Made by a program: the position numbers and the translations under genes. From Candidatus Prevotella equi (GTDB taxonomy: Bacteria > Bacteroidota > Bacteroidia > Bacteroidales > Bacteroidaceae): a stretch of 35,686 bases of DNA. Shown piece by piece: positions 9,493-17,639 of the stretch. The notes beneath the pieces are model-generated. The model was not told where the DNA came from and did no database searches. It worked only from the letters and a program-made list of their open reading frames with translations. The DNA is taken from assembly GCA_018065145.1 (NCBI GenBank), contig JAGHTW010000156.1, forward strand, positions 1 to 35,686, in the 5' to 3' direction. Within the stretch, counting starts at the first letter, position 1. Each line of letters opens with the position of its first letter.

Positions 9493-12303
9493 ATGAAACG
9501 ATTTTTATCACTATTTGTTTTTATAATGCTATCACTTCTTGTACAAGGTGTTAGCGCTGATACACTTGATAGCCTTGAGATGCTTATGCGAGAGCAGCCA
9601 CAGGTACAGGAGAAGGTATATCTACATACCGATAACAGCATGTATTTTGTTGGTGATACGTTGTGGTATAAGGCGTATGTAGTAAGAGCTGATGATATGA
9701 AGCCTACGGATATGTCTAAACTGCTTTATGTGGAGTTGCTTACTCCTGATGGGTATCTCGTTGAGCGACAGCATGTGGTGGTGAGTGATAAAGGCTATAC
9801 CTGCGGACAGTTTGTGCTTGAGGATTCTCTCTATTCTGGATATTATGAGATAAGAGCCTATACACGTTGGCAGCTTAACTTTAATGTGACGATGAAGTCG
9901 TTTACACGTGATGACTCGTATAAGTTCTATGGGAAACAGGCTGCGAAAGATTTCTTCAGGGACTTTGAAGGACTTTATTCACGCGTATTACCTATATATG
10001 AGAAGCCTAAGGAGGAAGGAAACTATATTGACAGGTATATGGCGAAGCGTCCGAAACAGCGTGTGCTGAAGGAACATACGAAACTGACGGCTGCCTTCTA
10101 TCCAGAAGGAGGACATCTGATAATGAATGTTCCTTGCAGGGTTGCTTTTGAATTGACCGATAATAATGGTCAAAATGTGGATGTCCAGGGCGTTCTTTCC
10201 AATGGTAACAAGATTCAAACACAACGACAGGGTAGGGGAGTGTTCGCCTATACCCCCAATGCTACAAACCAAAGCGTAACGTTTCATTGGAACGATAAGG
10301 ATTATACCTTCCACCTACCAAAGGCTTTAGAGAATGGTGCCAGCATAGCTTATGATGCAGAAACGAAGAGCGCTGTAGTATCAACATCAGGCGTTGATGT
10401 TGCTGCCTATGCAATACTCTGTCGTGGTAGGTTAGTTGCTTTCAGCAGACTTGATAATAACCATGGAGAAAAGAATAGAATAAAGATACAATGTGATAAA
10501 GAACCATTGCCAACTGGTATCAATGAACTGATTGTTTATGATAATAATGCGAAGCCATTAGCTTCAAGGTTGTTCTTCATAAATAATCATGACTACGGCA
10601 AATCTTTGACGGTGGTAATGTCAACAGATAGCGCAGAGATAAACAGAAAAACTACACTGCAACCCTATGAGAAGGTGACACTGTCACTGTCTTCACCTAT
10701 TGCCGATGATGGAACAAAGCCTGCTACCGTCAGTCTTGCCGTGCGTGATGCACAGACGGATGATTGCGGATATGACAACGGTAATATAATGACGGATATG
10801 CTCTTGTCTTCGGAACTTAAGGGATTTATAGCTAATCCTGCCTATTATTTTGAAAGTGATGATGCAAAGCATAGGGCAGATCTTGATATGCTCATGATGG
10901 TACAGGGCTGGCGCAGATACAAAAGAGTTGATGACTTGCGTTATGAGCCAGAAAAAACACTGACATACGAGGGCGTGGTACTTGAAGTTCCTGATATTGC
11001 AACCGTTCTTGAACTGGAAGATGTTATGGACTCTGGCGTAGGAGATAAGGCGAAGACTGTTGCTGACGAACTTCTTGCTCAAGCAGAAAAACTGTCAGGT
11101 ATAAAAGAGGGCAATACCTTTATGGAAACTTATGGAGCAGAGGCAACAGAAGAGACGCAAATGGAAGAGATAGAGGAACCAGAGGTGGAGTATGCAGATT
11201 ATTCGGGAATGCGACCTGGTAGCGGAAGGGTAAAGAAAGATGTGCTTGTGGAAGCTGAGATAGTAAAGGATAAACAATCGGCTGGTGTCATCACTCGTAC
11301 CGATAAGAAAGGACGCTTCTGCATTAATATACCACCATTCTATGACAAGGCGATACTGTTCGTCAGAGCATACAATGTGTCGGATTCTATATCAAAATGC
11401 ATAGGTAATAAGAAAGGTGATAAGGGATGGATGGATGAACGTCAATTCCCGGATTACTTTGTGAAGAGGGATATGTTTTATCCTGTCTTCTCACAACCTT
11501 ACTCATGGTATCAGGTGAATAGTCCAGACTTAATGTATGTAGATGAGGACGAAATGATACCAGAGAATAGTTCTCTTGCAGGTAACCATACTTTGCAGAC
11601 GGTCGTAGTAAAGGCACGACGACGTGGTAAACGAAGTCTTGATATGACAAAGCCAGCTATCGTCCGCGATGCATATACTGTATATAATGAATTGACGGAT
11701 TACGGCCTTTCAATGGGAGTTGTGAACTTCAAAAGCTTACCTCTATCCGTTGCAACATATTTCCTTGGTAATATGGGACGAAATAAACAAATGAATATTC
11801 GTGCTATTGCTGATGGGGCATCGTTCTATCGTAACTATACCCCTATGCCAAGCGAGTATGATAAACCTGTCACACCAACAGCGATGTTCGAGAATCTGAG
11901 ACTTGCGCGTATAAAGAATATACGAGTTTTTACAGACTATGAACTGCGAACAGACTCTGGTGATGTGGTAGAAACACATGCTCCTGATGTTACTCTAGAC
12001 TTTGAATTGGTTGAAAATGACGGAAAGCGTTATACATATCGTGATAGACGTTATGTTCTTGATGGCATAACGTATCCCGAGCAATTCTATTCGCCAAATT
12101 ATAGTACGGCAATCCCTGAGGAACCGAAGGACTATCGACGTACCTTGTACTGGAATCCTAATGCAAGGGTAAATGAAGATGGAACTTTTGAGACTACGTT
12201 CTACAATAATTCGAGAGAAACAAGAGTCACCGTTACTGCGGCGGGAATGGATTCGCAAGGACAGATGTATTTTATCCCATCGGGAAGTAATAAACAAGGA
12301 TGA
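9493..12303 (+). CDS. Secreted macroglobulin-like (MG2) protein with plug-like C-terminus
   Basis: A 936-residue protein with a cleavable signal peptide (residues 1-~22, ending VSA). Residues ~30-125 look like an MG2 macroglobulin-type beta-sandwich (KVYLHTDNSMYFVGDTLWYK, then LSGYYEIRAYT-like sequence). A second sandwich around 195-270 contains FYPEGGHLIMN. Around 570-635 is a regulatory-like fold (TRTDKKGRFCINIP). From ~697, LQTVVVKARRRG resembles the beginning of a TonB-receptor plug, yet no barrel follows and the protein ends at 936. No thioester motif is seen, so it is not a complete alpha-2-macroglobulin. It lies 94 bp after susD and 16 bp before rnhB. Role unknown; possibly an envelope accessory of the SusCD locus. 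Confidence 0.75.
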   Translation: MKRFLSLFVFIMLSLLVQGVSADTLDSLEMLMREQPQVQEKVYLHTDNSMYFVGDTLWYKAYVVRADDMKPTDMSKLLYVELLTPDGYLVERQHVVVSDKGYTCGQFVLEDSLYSGYYEIRAYTRWQLNFNVTMKSFTRDDSYKFYGKQAAKDFFRDFEGLYSRVLPIYEKPKEEGNYIDRYMAKRPKQRVLKEHTKLTAAFYPEGGHLIMNVPCRVAFELTDNNGQNVDVQGVLSNGNKIQTQRQGRGVFAYTPNATNQSVTFHWNDKDYTFHLPKALENGASIAYDAETKSAVVSTSGVDVAAYAILCRGRLVAFSRLDNNHGEKNRIKIQCDKEPLPTGINELIVYDNNAKPLASRLFFINNHDYGKSLTVVMSTDSAEINRKTTLQPYEKVTLSLSSPIADDGTKPATVSLAVRDAQTDDCGYDNGNIMTDMLLSSELKGFIANPAYYFESDDAKHRADLDMLMMVQGWRRYKRVDDLRYEPEKTLTYEGVVLEVPDIATVLELEDVMDSGVGDKAKTVADELLAQAEKLSGIKEGNTFMETYGAEATEETQMEEIEEPEVEYADYSGMRPGSGRVKKDVLVEAEIVKDKQSAGVITRTDKKGRFCINIPPFYDKAILFVRAYNVSDSISKCIGNKKGDKGWMDERQFPDYFVKRDMFYPVFSQPYSWYQVNSPDLMYVDEDEMIPENSSLAGNHTLQTVVVKARRRGKRSLDMTKPAIVRDAYTVYNELTDYGLSMGVVNFKSLPLSVATYFLGNMGRNKQMNIRAIADGASFYRNYTPMPSEYDKPVTPTAMFENLRLARIKNIRVFTDYELRTDSGDVVETHAPDVTLDFELVENDGKRYTYRDRRYVLDGITYPEQFYSPNYSTAIPEEPKDYRRTLYWNPNARVNEDGTFETTFYNNSRETRVTVTAAGMDSQGQMYFIPSGSNKQG

Positions 12304-12319
12304 ATAACAAGGTGTAAGT

Positions 12320-12988
12320 ATGTTGTTAAATAGATTTTACGACAATAAGATAGAGGCTGGATGTGATGAGGCTGGCAGAGGATGTCTTGCGGGTTCGGTG
12401 TATGCTGCTGCAGTGATATTGCCTGACGATTATCATAATGCGGTGCTCAATGACTCAAAGCAACTGACGGAAAAGAAACGTTATATGCTTCGTGAAGAGA
12501 TAGAGCGCGATGCTATTGCATGGGCGGTGGGCGTATGTACTGCGGAAGAGATAGACAAGATAAACATTCTCCATGCTTCTTATCTTGCCATGCACAGGGC
12601 TATAGACCAATTGAAAGTAAAGCCTGAAGCTCTAATAATAGACGGCAATAGGTTCGATCCTTACTATCCAGGACTGGATCATAGCAATCCTGATGCTATA
12701 TTCTACACACCGATGTTAGGCGTTGAATCAATGCCAGACCTTGGTGGCTTGGGAAGAGTGCCGCTGCAACACACTACTATCATCAAGGGCGATGGAAAAT
12801 ATCTTTCTATTGCTGCCGCTTCGATACTGGCAAAGACATATCGTGATGATTACATGAACAAACTTGCAGAGGAATATCCGCAATATGACTGGTTGTCGAA
12901 TAAAGGATATCCAACAAAGAAGCATCGTGAGGCAATAAAGAAATATGGTCCGACACCATATCACAGAATGACATTTACACTAACATAA
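12320..12988 (+). CDS. rnhB: Ribonuclease HII
   Basis: Cuts the RNA strand of RNA-DNA hybrids and removes single ribonucleotides misincorporated into DNA; cytoplasmic. The 222-residue product shows the diagnostic N-terminal motif [20 protein letters not shown] (catalytic Asp-Glu), [20 protein letters not shown], and [20 protein letters not shown], so all expected acidic residues are present. Between GNRF and [10 protein letters not shown] there are about 38 residues where the family usually has about ten, an insert of nearly 30. It starts 16 bp after the preceding gene, suggesting readthrough, and is followed by a 14-bp hairpin. Confidence 0.96.
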   Translation: MLLNRFYDNKIEAGCDEAGRGCLAGSVYAAAVILPDDYHNAVLNDSKQLTEKKRYMLREEIERDAIAWAVGVCTAEEIDKINILHASYLAMHRAIDQLKVKPEALIIDGNRFDPYYPGLDHSNPDAIFYTPMLGVESMPDLGGLGRVPLQHTTIIKGDGKYLSIAAASILAKTYRDDYMNKLAEEYPQYDWLSNKGYPTKKHREAIKKYGPTPYHRMTFTLT

Positions 12989-12992
12989 TAAC

Positions 12993-13024
12993 GTGGGTCA
13001 AGGAGAGTAATCTCTTTGACCCAC
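12993..13024 (+). terminator. Terminator hairpin after rnhB
   Basis: Arms 12993-13006 and 13011-13024 form a 14-bp stem with one G-T pair and a GTAA loop. The tail (AAATATTTTAG) is AT-rich but not a clean T run. It sits between rnhB and the hisG promoter, where a terminator is expected. Confidence 0.7.
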
Positions 13025-13041
13025 AAATATTTTAGTATAAA

Positions 13042-13073
13042 TTTGGCAGTTTGCGGGAATTTTTGTAATTTTG
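13042..13073 (+). promoter_or_regulatory. Bacteroidetes-type promoter for hisG
   Basis: TTTG at 13042-13045, a 20-bp spacer, and TAATTTTG at 13066-13073 match the Bacteroidetes -33/-7 consensus. Transcription should begin near 13080, leaving a leader of about 30 nt, too short for a his-type leader peptide attenuator. Confidence 0.85.
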
Positions 13074-13111
13074 CACTTTCATAATCAGGAAATTATAAAA
13101 ATAGAAAAGAT

Positions 13112-13963
13112 ATGCTTAGAATTGCAGTTCAGTCAAAAGGTCGTCTCTATGAAGACACTATGAACCTCCTTAAGGAGACAGGTATTAAGATTAATAGCGC
13201 TCGCCGCACACTCCTTGTACAGTCAGCCAACTTCCCACTTGAAGTACTTTACCTTCGTGATGATGATATTCCAGAGTGTGTTGCCAGTGGTGTAGCAGAC
13301 ATAGGTATCGTAGGTGAAAACGAGTTTGTAGAGCGTGGCGAGGATGCTAACATCGTTAAGCGTCTTGGCTTCTCTAAGTGCCGTATTTCACTCGCTATAC
13401 CAGAGGCTATTGACTATCAGGACGTAAAGTGGTTTGACAATAAGAAGATTGCTACATCATATCCTAATATCCTCAAGAAGTTTGCTGATGAGAAGGGTAT
13501 CAATATTGATATCCATGTTATTCAGGGTTCTGTAGAGATAGCACCAGGCATTGGTCTTAGTGATGGTATCTTTGACATCGTAAGCTCTGGTTCTACTCTT
13601 GTGAGCAATAAGCTGAAGGAGGTAGAAGTGGTAATGAAGAGTGAGGCTCTTCTTATTGGTAACAAGGAACTCTCTGCGGAGAAGCAGGCTATCCTTGATG
13701 AGCTTCTCTTCCGTATTCAGTCTGTTCTCGTTGCTGATGACAAGAAGTATGTTCTCATGAACGCACCAACAGATAAGGTAGAGGAAATTGTCAACATCCT
13801 TCCTGGTATCAAGTCTCCAACAATACTTCCTCTCGCAACAGAGGGTTGGACAAGTATCCACTCTGTTGTTGACCAGAAGCATTTTTGGGAGATAGTAGGA
13901 CAGCTTAAGGCTGCTGGCGCAGAGGGAATACTCGTGCTGCCTATCGAGAAGATGATAATGTAA
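13112..13963 (+). CDS. hisG: ATP phosphoribosyltransferase, long form
   Basis: Catalyses the first step of histidine synthesis, joining ATP and PRPP to give phosphoribosyl-ATP; cytoplasmic. The 283 residues are typical of the long HisG form, which carries a C-terminal ACT-like regulatory domain and is feedback-inhibited by histidine. Visible motifs include the N-terminal IAVQSKGRLYEDT, GVADIGIVGENEF (~68), and the PRPP-binding-like GLSDGIFDIVSSGSTL (~149). The C-terminal regulatory part includes NAPTDKVEEIVNILPGIKSP (~216) and ends GAEGILVLPIEKMI. It has its own promoter and is followed after 42 bp by hisD, so the two are probably cotranscribed. Confidence 0.97.
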   Translation: MLRIAVQSKGRLYEDTMNLLKETGIKINSARRTLLVQSANFPLEVLYLRDDDIPECVASGVADIGIVGENEFVERGEDANIVKRLGFSKCRISLAIPEAIDYQDVKWFDNKKIATSYPNILKKFADEKGINIDIHVIQGSVEIAPGIGLSDGIFDIVSSGSTLVSNKLKEVEVVMKSEALLIGNKELSAEKQAILDELLFRIQSVLVADDKKYVLMNAPTDKVEEIVNILPGIKSPTILPLATEGWTSIHSVVDQKHFWEIVGQLKAAGAEGILVLPIEKMIM

Positions 13964-13993
13964 TGCATAATGCATAATTCATAATTCATAATT
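13963..13993 (+). repeat. AT-rich tandem CATAAT repeat, copy c
   Basis: Four to five successive units of the GCATAAT/TTCATAAT type begin at the hisG stop codon and fill most of the gap to hisD. Same family and same orientation as the other four copies. Confidence 0.8.
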
Positions 13994-14005
13994 GCGAATT
14001 AGACA

Positions 14006-15298
14006 ATGAATATAATAAAGTACCCATCAATCTCTGACTATGCTACTATCTGTGAGCGTCCTCACTTGGATGTGTCACAGTTGAATGCTATCGTTGCTGG
14101 TGTCTTGGCTGATGTCAAGGCAAATGGCGACAAGGCCGTCATGGAGTATGAAGAGAAGTTTGACAAGGCACAGCTCACGCAGCTTGCTGTCACAGAAGAA
14201 GAGATGCAAGAGGCAGAATGTCTCGTGTCTCCAGAACTGAAGGCTTCACTCGTTCTCGCACACCAGAACATAGCAAAGTTCCATCAGTCTCAGAAGTTTG
14301 ACGGTCAGAAAGTAGAGACAGCGCCTGGCGTTGTGTGCTGGCAGAAGAGCGTTGCTATAGAGAAGGTGGGACTATATATACCTGGTGGTACGGCGCCATT
14401 GTTCTCTACTGTACTCATGCTTGCTACCCCTGCAAAGATTGCAGGATGTAAGGAGATAGTACTCTGTACACCTCCTAACAAGGAAGGTAAGGTAAATCCA
14501 GCTATCCTTGTGGCTGCACGAGTAGCTGGCGTCAGCAAGATATTCAAGGCTGGTGGCGTTCAGGCAATCGGTGCTATGGCTTATGGTACAGAGTCAGTAC
14601 CAAAGGTATATAAAATCTTTGGACCAGGAAATCAGTATGTGATGGCTGCAAAGCAGCAGGTGTCACTACATGATGCTGCCATTGACATGCCAGCAGGACC
14701 AAGTGAGGTATGTGTCATCGCTGATGAGACAAGCAATGCAGCGTATGTCGCTGCTGACCTGTTGTCACAGGCAGAGCACGGCATTGACTCACAGGTAATC
14801 CTTATCTCTACATCTGAGCAGATGCTTGATGCAGTTATAAAGGAGACAGAGGCACAGCTTGCAGTATTGCCACGTCACGAGATAGCAGAAAAGACGCTTG
14901 TCAACTCACAGTTCGTACTTGTTCATGACAAGAATGAGGCAATGGCACTCAGTAATGCCTATGCACCAGAGCATCTTATCATTGCAACAGATGATTATGA
15001 GGCATTGGCAGAAAAGGTAATAAATGCAGGTTCTGTGTTCCTTGGTAACTATGCTTGTGAGAGCGCAGGAGATTATGCCAGTGGTACTAATCATACTCTT
15101 CCAACACACGGATATGCTCTTGCATACAATGGTGTGAACCTTGATTCTTATAACAGAAAGGTAACATTCCAGCACCTCTCTCAGGATGGCGTGCGTAATA
15201 TCGGTCCTGCCGTCGTTTGCATGGCAGAGAACGAGCAACTTGAAGCACATGCCAATGCAATGAGAATAAGGGTGAAGGATGTGATGGGGAATGCATAA
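14006..15298 (+). CDS. hisD: Histidinol dehydrogenase
   Basis: Performs the last two steps of histidine synthesis, oxidising L-histidinol to histidine with two NAD+; cytoplasmic, zinc-dependent. The 430-residue length is typical. Seen are VGLYIPGGTAPLFSTVLMLA (~119), GGVQAIGAMAYGTESVPKV (~184), KIFGPGNQYVMAAKQQV (~206), AIDMPAGPSEVCVIAD (~225), the active-site/zinc region LLSQAEHGIDSQVILI (~251), YAPEHLIIAT (~317) and ASGTNHTLPTHGYA (~360). The final residues (MGNA) and the stop run into the CATAAT repeat, so the repeat has set the exact C-terminus. It is downstream of hisG; the next gene is not a his gene. Confidence 0.97.
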   Translation: MNIIKYPSISDYATICERPHLDVSQLNAIVAGVLADVKANGDKAVMEYEEKFDKAQLTQLAVTEEEMQEAECLVSPELKASLVLAHQNIAKFHQSQKFDGQKVETAPGVVCWQKSVAIEKVGLYIPGGTAPLFSTVLMLATPAKIAGCKEIVLCTPPNKEGKVNPAILVAARVAGVSKIFKAGGVQAIGAMAYGTESVPKVYKIFGPGNQYVMAAKQQVSLHDAAIDMPAGPSEVCVIADETSNAAYVAADLLSQAEHGIDSQVILISTSEQMLDAVIKETEAQLAVLPRHEIAEKTLVNSQFVLVHDKNEAMALSNAYAPEHLIIATDDYEALAEKVINAGSVFLGNYACESAGDYASGTNHTLPTHGYALAYNGVNLDSYNRKVTFQHLSQDGVRNIGPAVVCMAENEQLEAHANAMRIRVKDVMGNA

Positions 15299-15329
15299 TT
15301 CATAATGCATAATTCATAATGCATAATTT
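15292..15329 (+). repeat. AT-rich tandem CATAAT repeat, copy d
   Basis: The most regular copy: alternating GCATAAT and TTCATAAT units (five in a row) starting within the last hisD codons and ending in a T-rich stretch before the MATE gene. Confidence 0.85.
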
Positions 15330-15357
15330 TTAATTTAGATTTATTAATCCGTCAATA

Positions 15358-16758
15358 ATGGGTTATACGAAGGACGAGTTACTTGGCATGGTACGTCAAG
15401 GATATGGTGAGATGGAGTTTAGGCATAAACTCCGTCTCACCATATTGTTAAGTGTACCTGCTATGATAGCGCAGGTATCGTCTGTCGTAATGCAGATGAT
15501 AGATGCAGCCATGCTCGGACATCTCAGTACCGATGAGGCTGCTGCCGTAGGACTTGTCTCTACTACGATATGGCTCTTTGGCGGTCTTTGTTCCGCATTC
15601 TCTTCCGGATTTGGTGTGCAGGTAGCACATAGAGTTGGAGCAGGAGACTATAGCGGCGCAAGGAATGTAATAAGGCAGGGACTCACCACAGGAGTGATAT
15701 TCTCTCTCCTTCTTTGCCTTTTAGGAATGATAATAGCACCGCGTCTTCCACATTGGCTTGGTGCAACGGAGAGTATATGCAGTAATGCAACAACGTATTT
15801 CTATATCTTTTCTTGTGGAATACCTATCGTAGTGCTTAACGGCGTATGCGCAAGCAGTCTTAGATGCAGCGGAAATATAAAGGTTCCGAGCATGCTGATG
15901 GTGATGATGTGTGCGCTTGATGTAGTGTTCAACTATATCTTTATCTTCCATTGCGAAATGGGAACGGCAGGAGCTGCCTATGGTACAATGGTGGCATACT
16001 TCATAACAATGATAGGAATGATGTATTCGCTTATCGCAAAGGATAAGATACTCCGTTTTGCGCAAGATGCACAGAACTGTTTTATACCTACATGGAAGAT
16101 ATTACGAAAGGCAGGAAGAATAGGACTTCCTATCAGTCTGGAGAGGAGCGTGATGTGTTCGGCACAAATAGCAATAAGCAGCATTATAGCACCACTAGGC
16201 ACAGTGGCTATTGCCGCAAATACATTCGGCATAAATGTTGAAAGTCTTTGCTATATGCCTGGTTATGGTGTGGCAGAGGCGGCAACGACATTGGTGGGAC
16301 AAAGCAAAGGCGCAAGCCGACGCGACTTTATGCATAGCTTTGCTTGGATATCCATGGCACTCGGCGTTGGTATAATGACTATTATGGGAATGCTGATGTG
16401 GCTCTTTGCACCAAATATCATGTCATTGATAACTCCTGATATCAATGTCATAGAGTTAGGTACTGATATACTCCGTATAGAGGCATGGGCAGAGCCTGGT
16501 TTTGCTGCGGCCATTGTAGCTTATTCTGTCTTTGTCGGTGCAGGAAAAACACTGATACCAAGTCTTATGAACCTCGGTTGTATATGGATTGTCCGTGTAT
16601 CTGCAACACTTGCCTTGGCACCAACGATGGGATTGCGTGGCGTATGGATAGCCATGGCAGCAGAGTTGTGCGTGCGTGGTGCGATGTTCACATTGAGACT
16701 TATGACGAAGGGATGGAGTTTTATAAAGGATAGAACAAAGAAAGTGGAGGAAAGCTAA
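15358..16758 (+). CDS. MATE family efflux transporter
   Basis: A 466-residue inner-membrane protein with about twelve hydrophobic segments in two homologous halves, as in multidrug and toxin extrusion (MATE) antiporters driven by Na+ or H+. Family-like features include LRLTILLSVPAMIAQVSSVV (TM1, ~25), the MIDAAMLGHLSTDEAAAVG segment (~47) and FSSGFGVQVAHRVGAGDYSG (~81). The second half contains GYGVAEAATTLVGQSKGA (~302). The substrate cannot be predicted. The DUF3737 gene starts 1 bp after its stop and a C-S lyase follows, so the three probably form one transcription unit. The cassette sits between hisD and hisC. Confidence 0.93.
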   Translation: MGYTKDELLGMVRQGYGEMEFRHKLRLTILLSVPAMIAQVSSVVMQMIDAAMLGHLSTDEAAAVGLVSTTIWLFGGLCSAFSSGFGVQVAHRVGAGDYSGARNVIRQGLTTGVIFSLLLCLLGMIIAPRLPHWLGATESICSNATTYFYIFSCGIPIVVLNGVCASSLRCSGNIKVPSMLMVMMCALDVVFNYIFIFHCEMGTAGAAYGTMVAYFITMIGMMYSLIAKDKILRFAQDAQNCFIPTWKILRKAGRIGLPISLERSVMCSAQIAISSIIAPLGTVAIAANTFGINVESLCYMPGYGVAEAATTLVGQSKGASRRDFMHSFAWISMALGVGIMTIMGMLMWLFAPNIMSLITPDINVIELGTDILRIEAWAEPGFAAAIVAYSVFVGAGKTLIPSLMNLGCIWIVRVSATLALAPTMGLRGVWIAMAAELCVRGAMFTLRLMTKGWSFIKDRTKKVEES

Positions 16759-16759
16759 T

Positions 16760-17626
16760 ATGAAGATAATAAAAGATAAAGAGTTTGGTGGAGAGAGACC
16801 ACTATATGGTTCACACGATGTAAGGCTTGAAAATATAACAATACACCTTGGTGAGTCAAGTGTCAAGGAGTCAAGCAATGTAGAGGCAGAGAACTGTACC
16901 TTCGAGGGAAAGTATGTGTTTTGGGAAACATTAGGCTTCAACGTCCACAACTGTTACTTTGCCGAGAGTGCACGTTCCAGTCTGTGGTATTCTAAGGACT
17001 GCGTGATGACCGACTGTAAGGTTGATGCACCGAAGATGTTTCGTAGGATGAGAGGCATAAAGGTGGAGAACACCGAGTTCAGCAATGGTCAGGAGATGCT
17101 TTGGGATTGTGACGACATAACCCTTAAGGACGTAACGATAAAGAACTGCGACTATCTCTTCATGCATAGCCATGACATCCGTATCGACAACTACCGTCAG
17201 GATGGTAACTATGGATTCCAATACGCAAGGAATGTAGAGATACACAATGCGGTGATAAACTCAAAAGATGCTTTCTGGGAGGCAGAAAACGTAACGATAT
17301 ACGACAGCGAGATAAACGGAGAGTATCTTGGCTGGTATGCGAAGAACATGAAACTGGTGCGTTGTCACCTTACCGGTGAACAGTTGTTGTGCTATGTTGA
17401 TGGTTTAGTGCTTGAGGACTGTACATTTGGCGAAGATGCAAACCTGCTGTTTGAGTATTCTGATGTGAACGCTACGGTAAAAGGCGATGTGACAAGTGTA
17501 AAGCATCCTTTTGTCGGTTCACTAAAGATAGAAGGAAGAGTAGGAGAGGATGTTCCTGCTGATACGCTTGTGGGTGATAGTAAGGATGCCGGTTGGATAG
17601 CGTCAAGAACCTTTATTCGCAAATAG
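16760..17626 (+). CDS. DUF3737-type right-handed beta-helix protein
   Basis: A 288-residue protein without signal peptide or membrane segment, so cytoplasmic. From about residue 20 to 230 it repeats a ~20-residue coil of the form (N/D)V-x-(I/L/V)-x-(N/D)-(C/S/T)-x-(I/F), each followed by an aromatic turn such as YVFWET, SLWYSK, MLWDCD, FQYARN, FWEAEN, LGWYAK and LCYVDG. This is the pattern of a stacked beta-helix. The opening GGERPLYGSHDVRLENITI resembles what I recall for the DUF3737 family; its biochemical function is unknown to me. Spacing of 1 bp from the MATE gene and 13 bp to the C-S lyase gene implies a shared operon and possibly a shared process. Confidence 0.82.
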   Translation: MKIIKDKEFGGERPLYGSHDVRLENITIHLGESSVKESSNVEAENCTFEGKYVFWETLGFNVHNCYFAESARSSLWYSKDCVMTDCKVDAPKMFRRMRGIKVENTEFSNGQEMLWDCDDITLKDVTIKNCDYLFMHSHDIRIDNYRQDGNYGFQYARNVEIHNAVINSKDAFWEAENVTIYDSEINGEYLGWYAKNMKLVRCHLTGEQLLCYVDGLVLEDCTFGEDANLLFEYSDVNATVKGDVTSVKHPFVGSLKIEGRVGEDVPADTLVGDSKDAGWIASRTFIRK

Positions 17627-17639
17627 TCTTAAAAACAAT

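Noticed and set aside
13074..13111. Histidine leader-peptide attenuator before hisG
   Set aside because: The predicted leader is about 30 nt, with no run of His codons and no alternative hairpins.
13717..13989. Small - strand frames beginning MNYELCIMHYI
   Set aside because: Their N-termini are simply the reverse complement of the CATAAT repeat and they run antisense into hisG.
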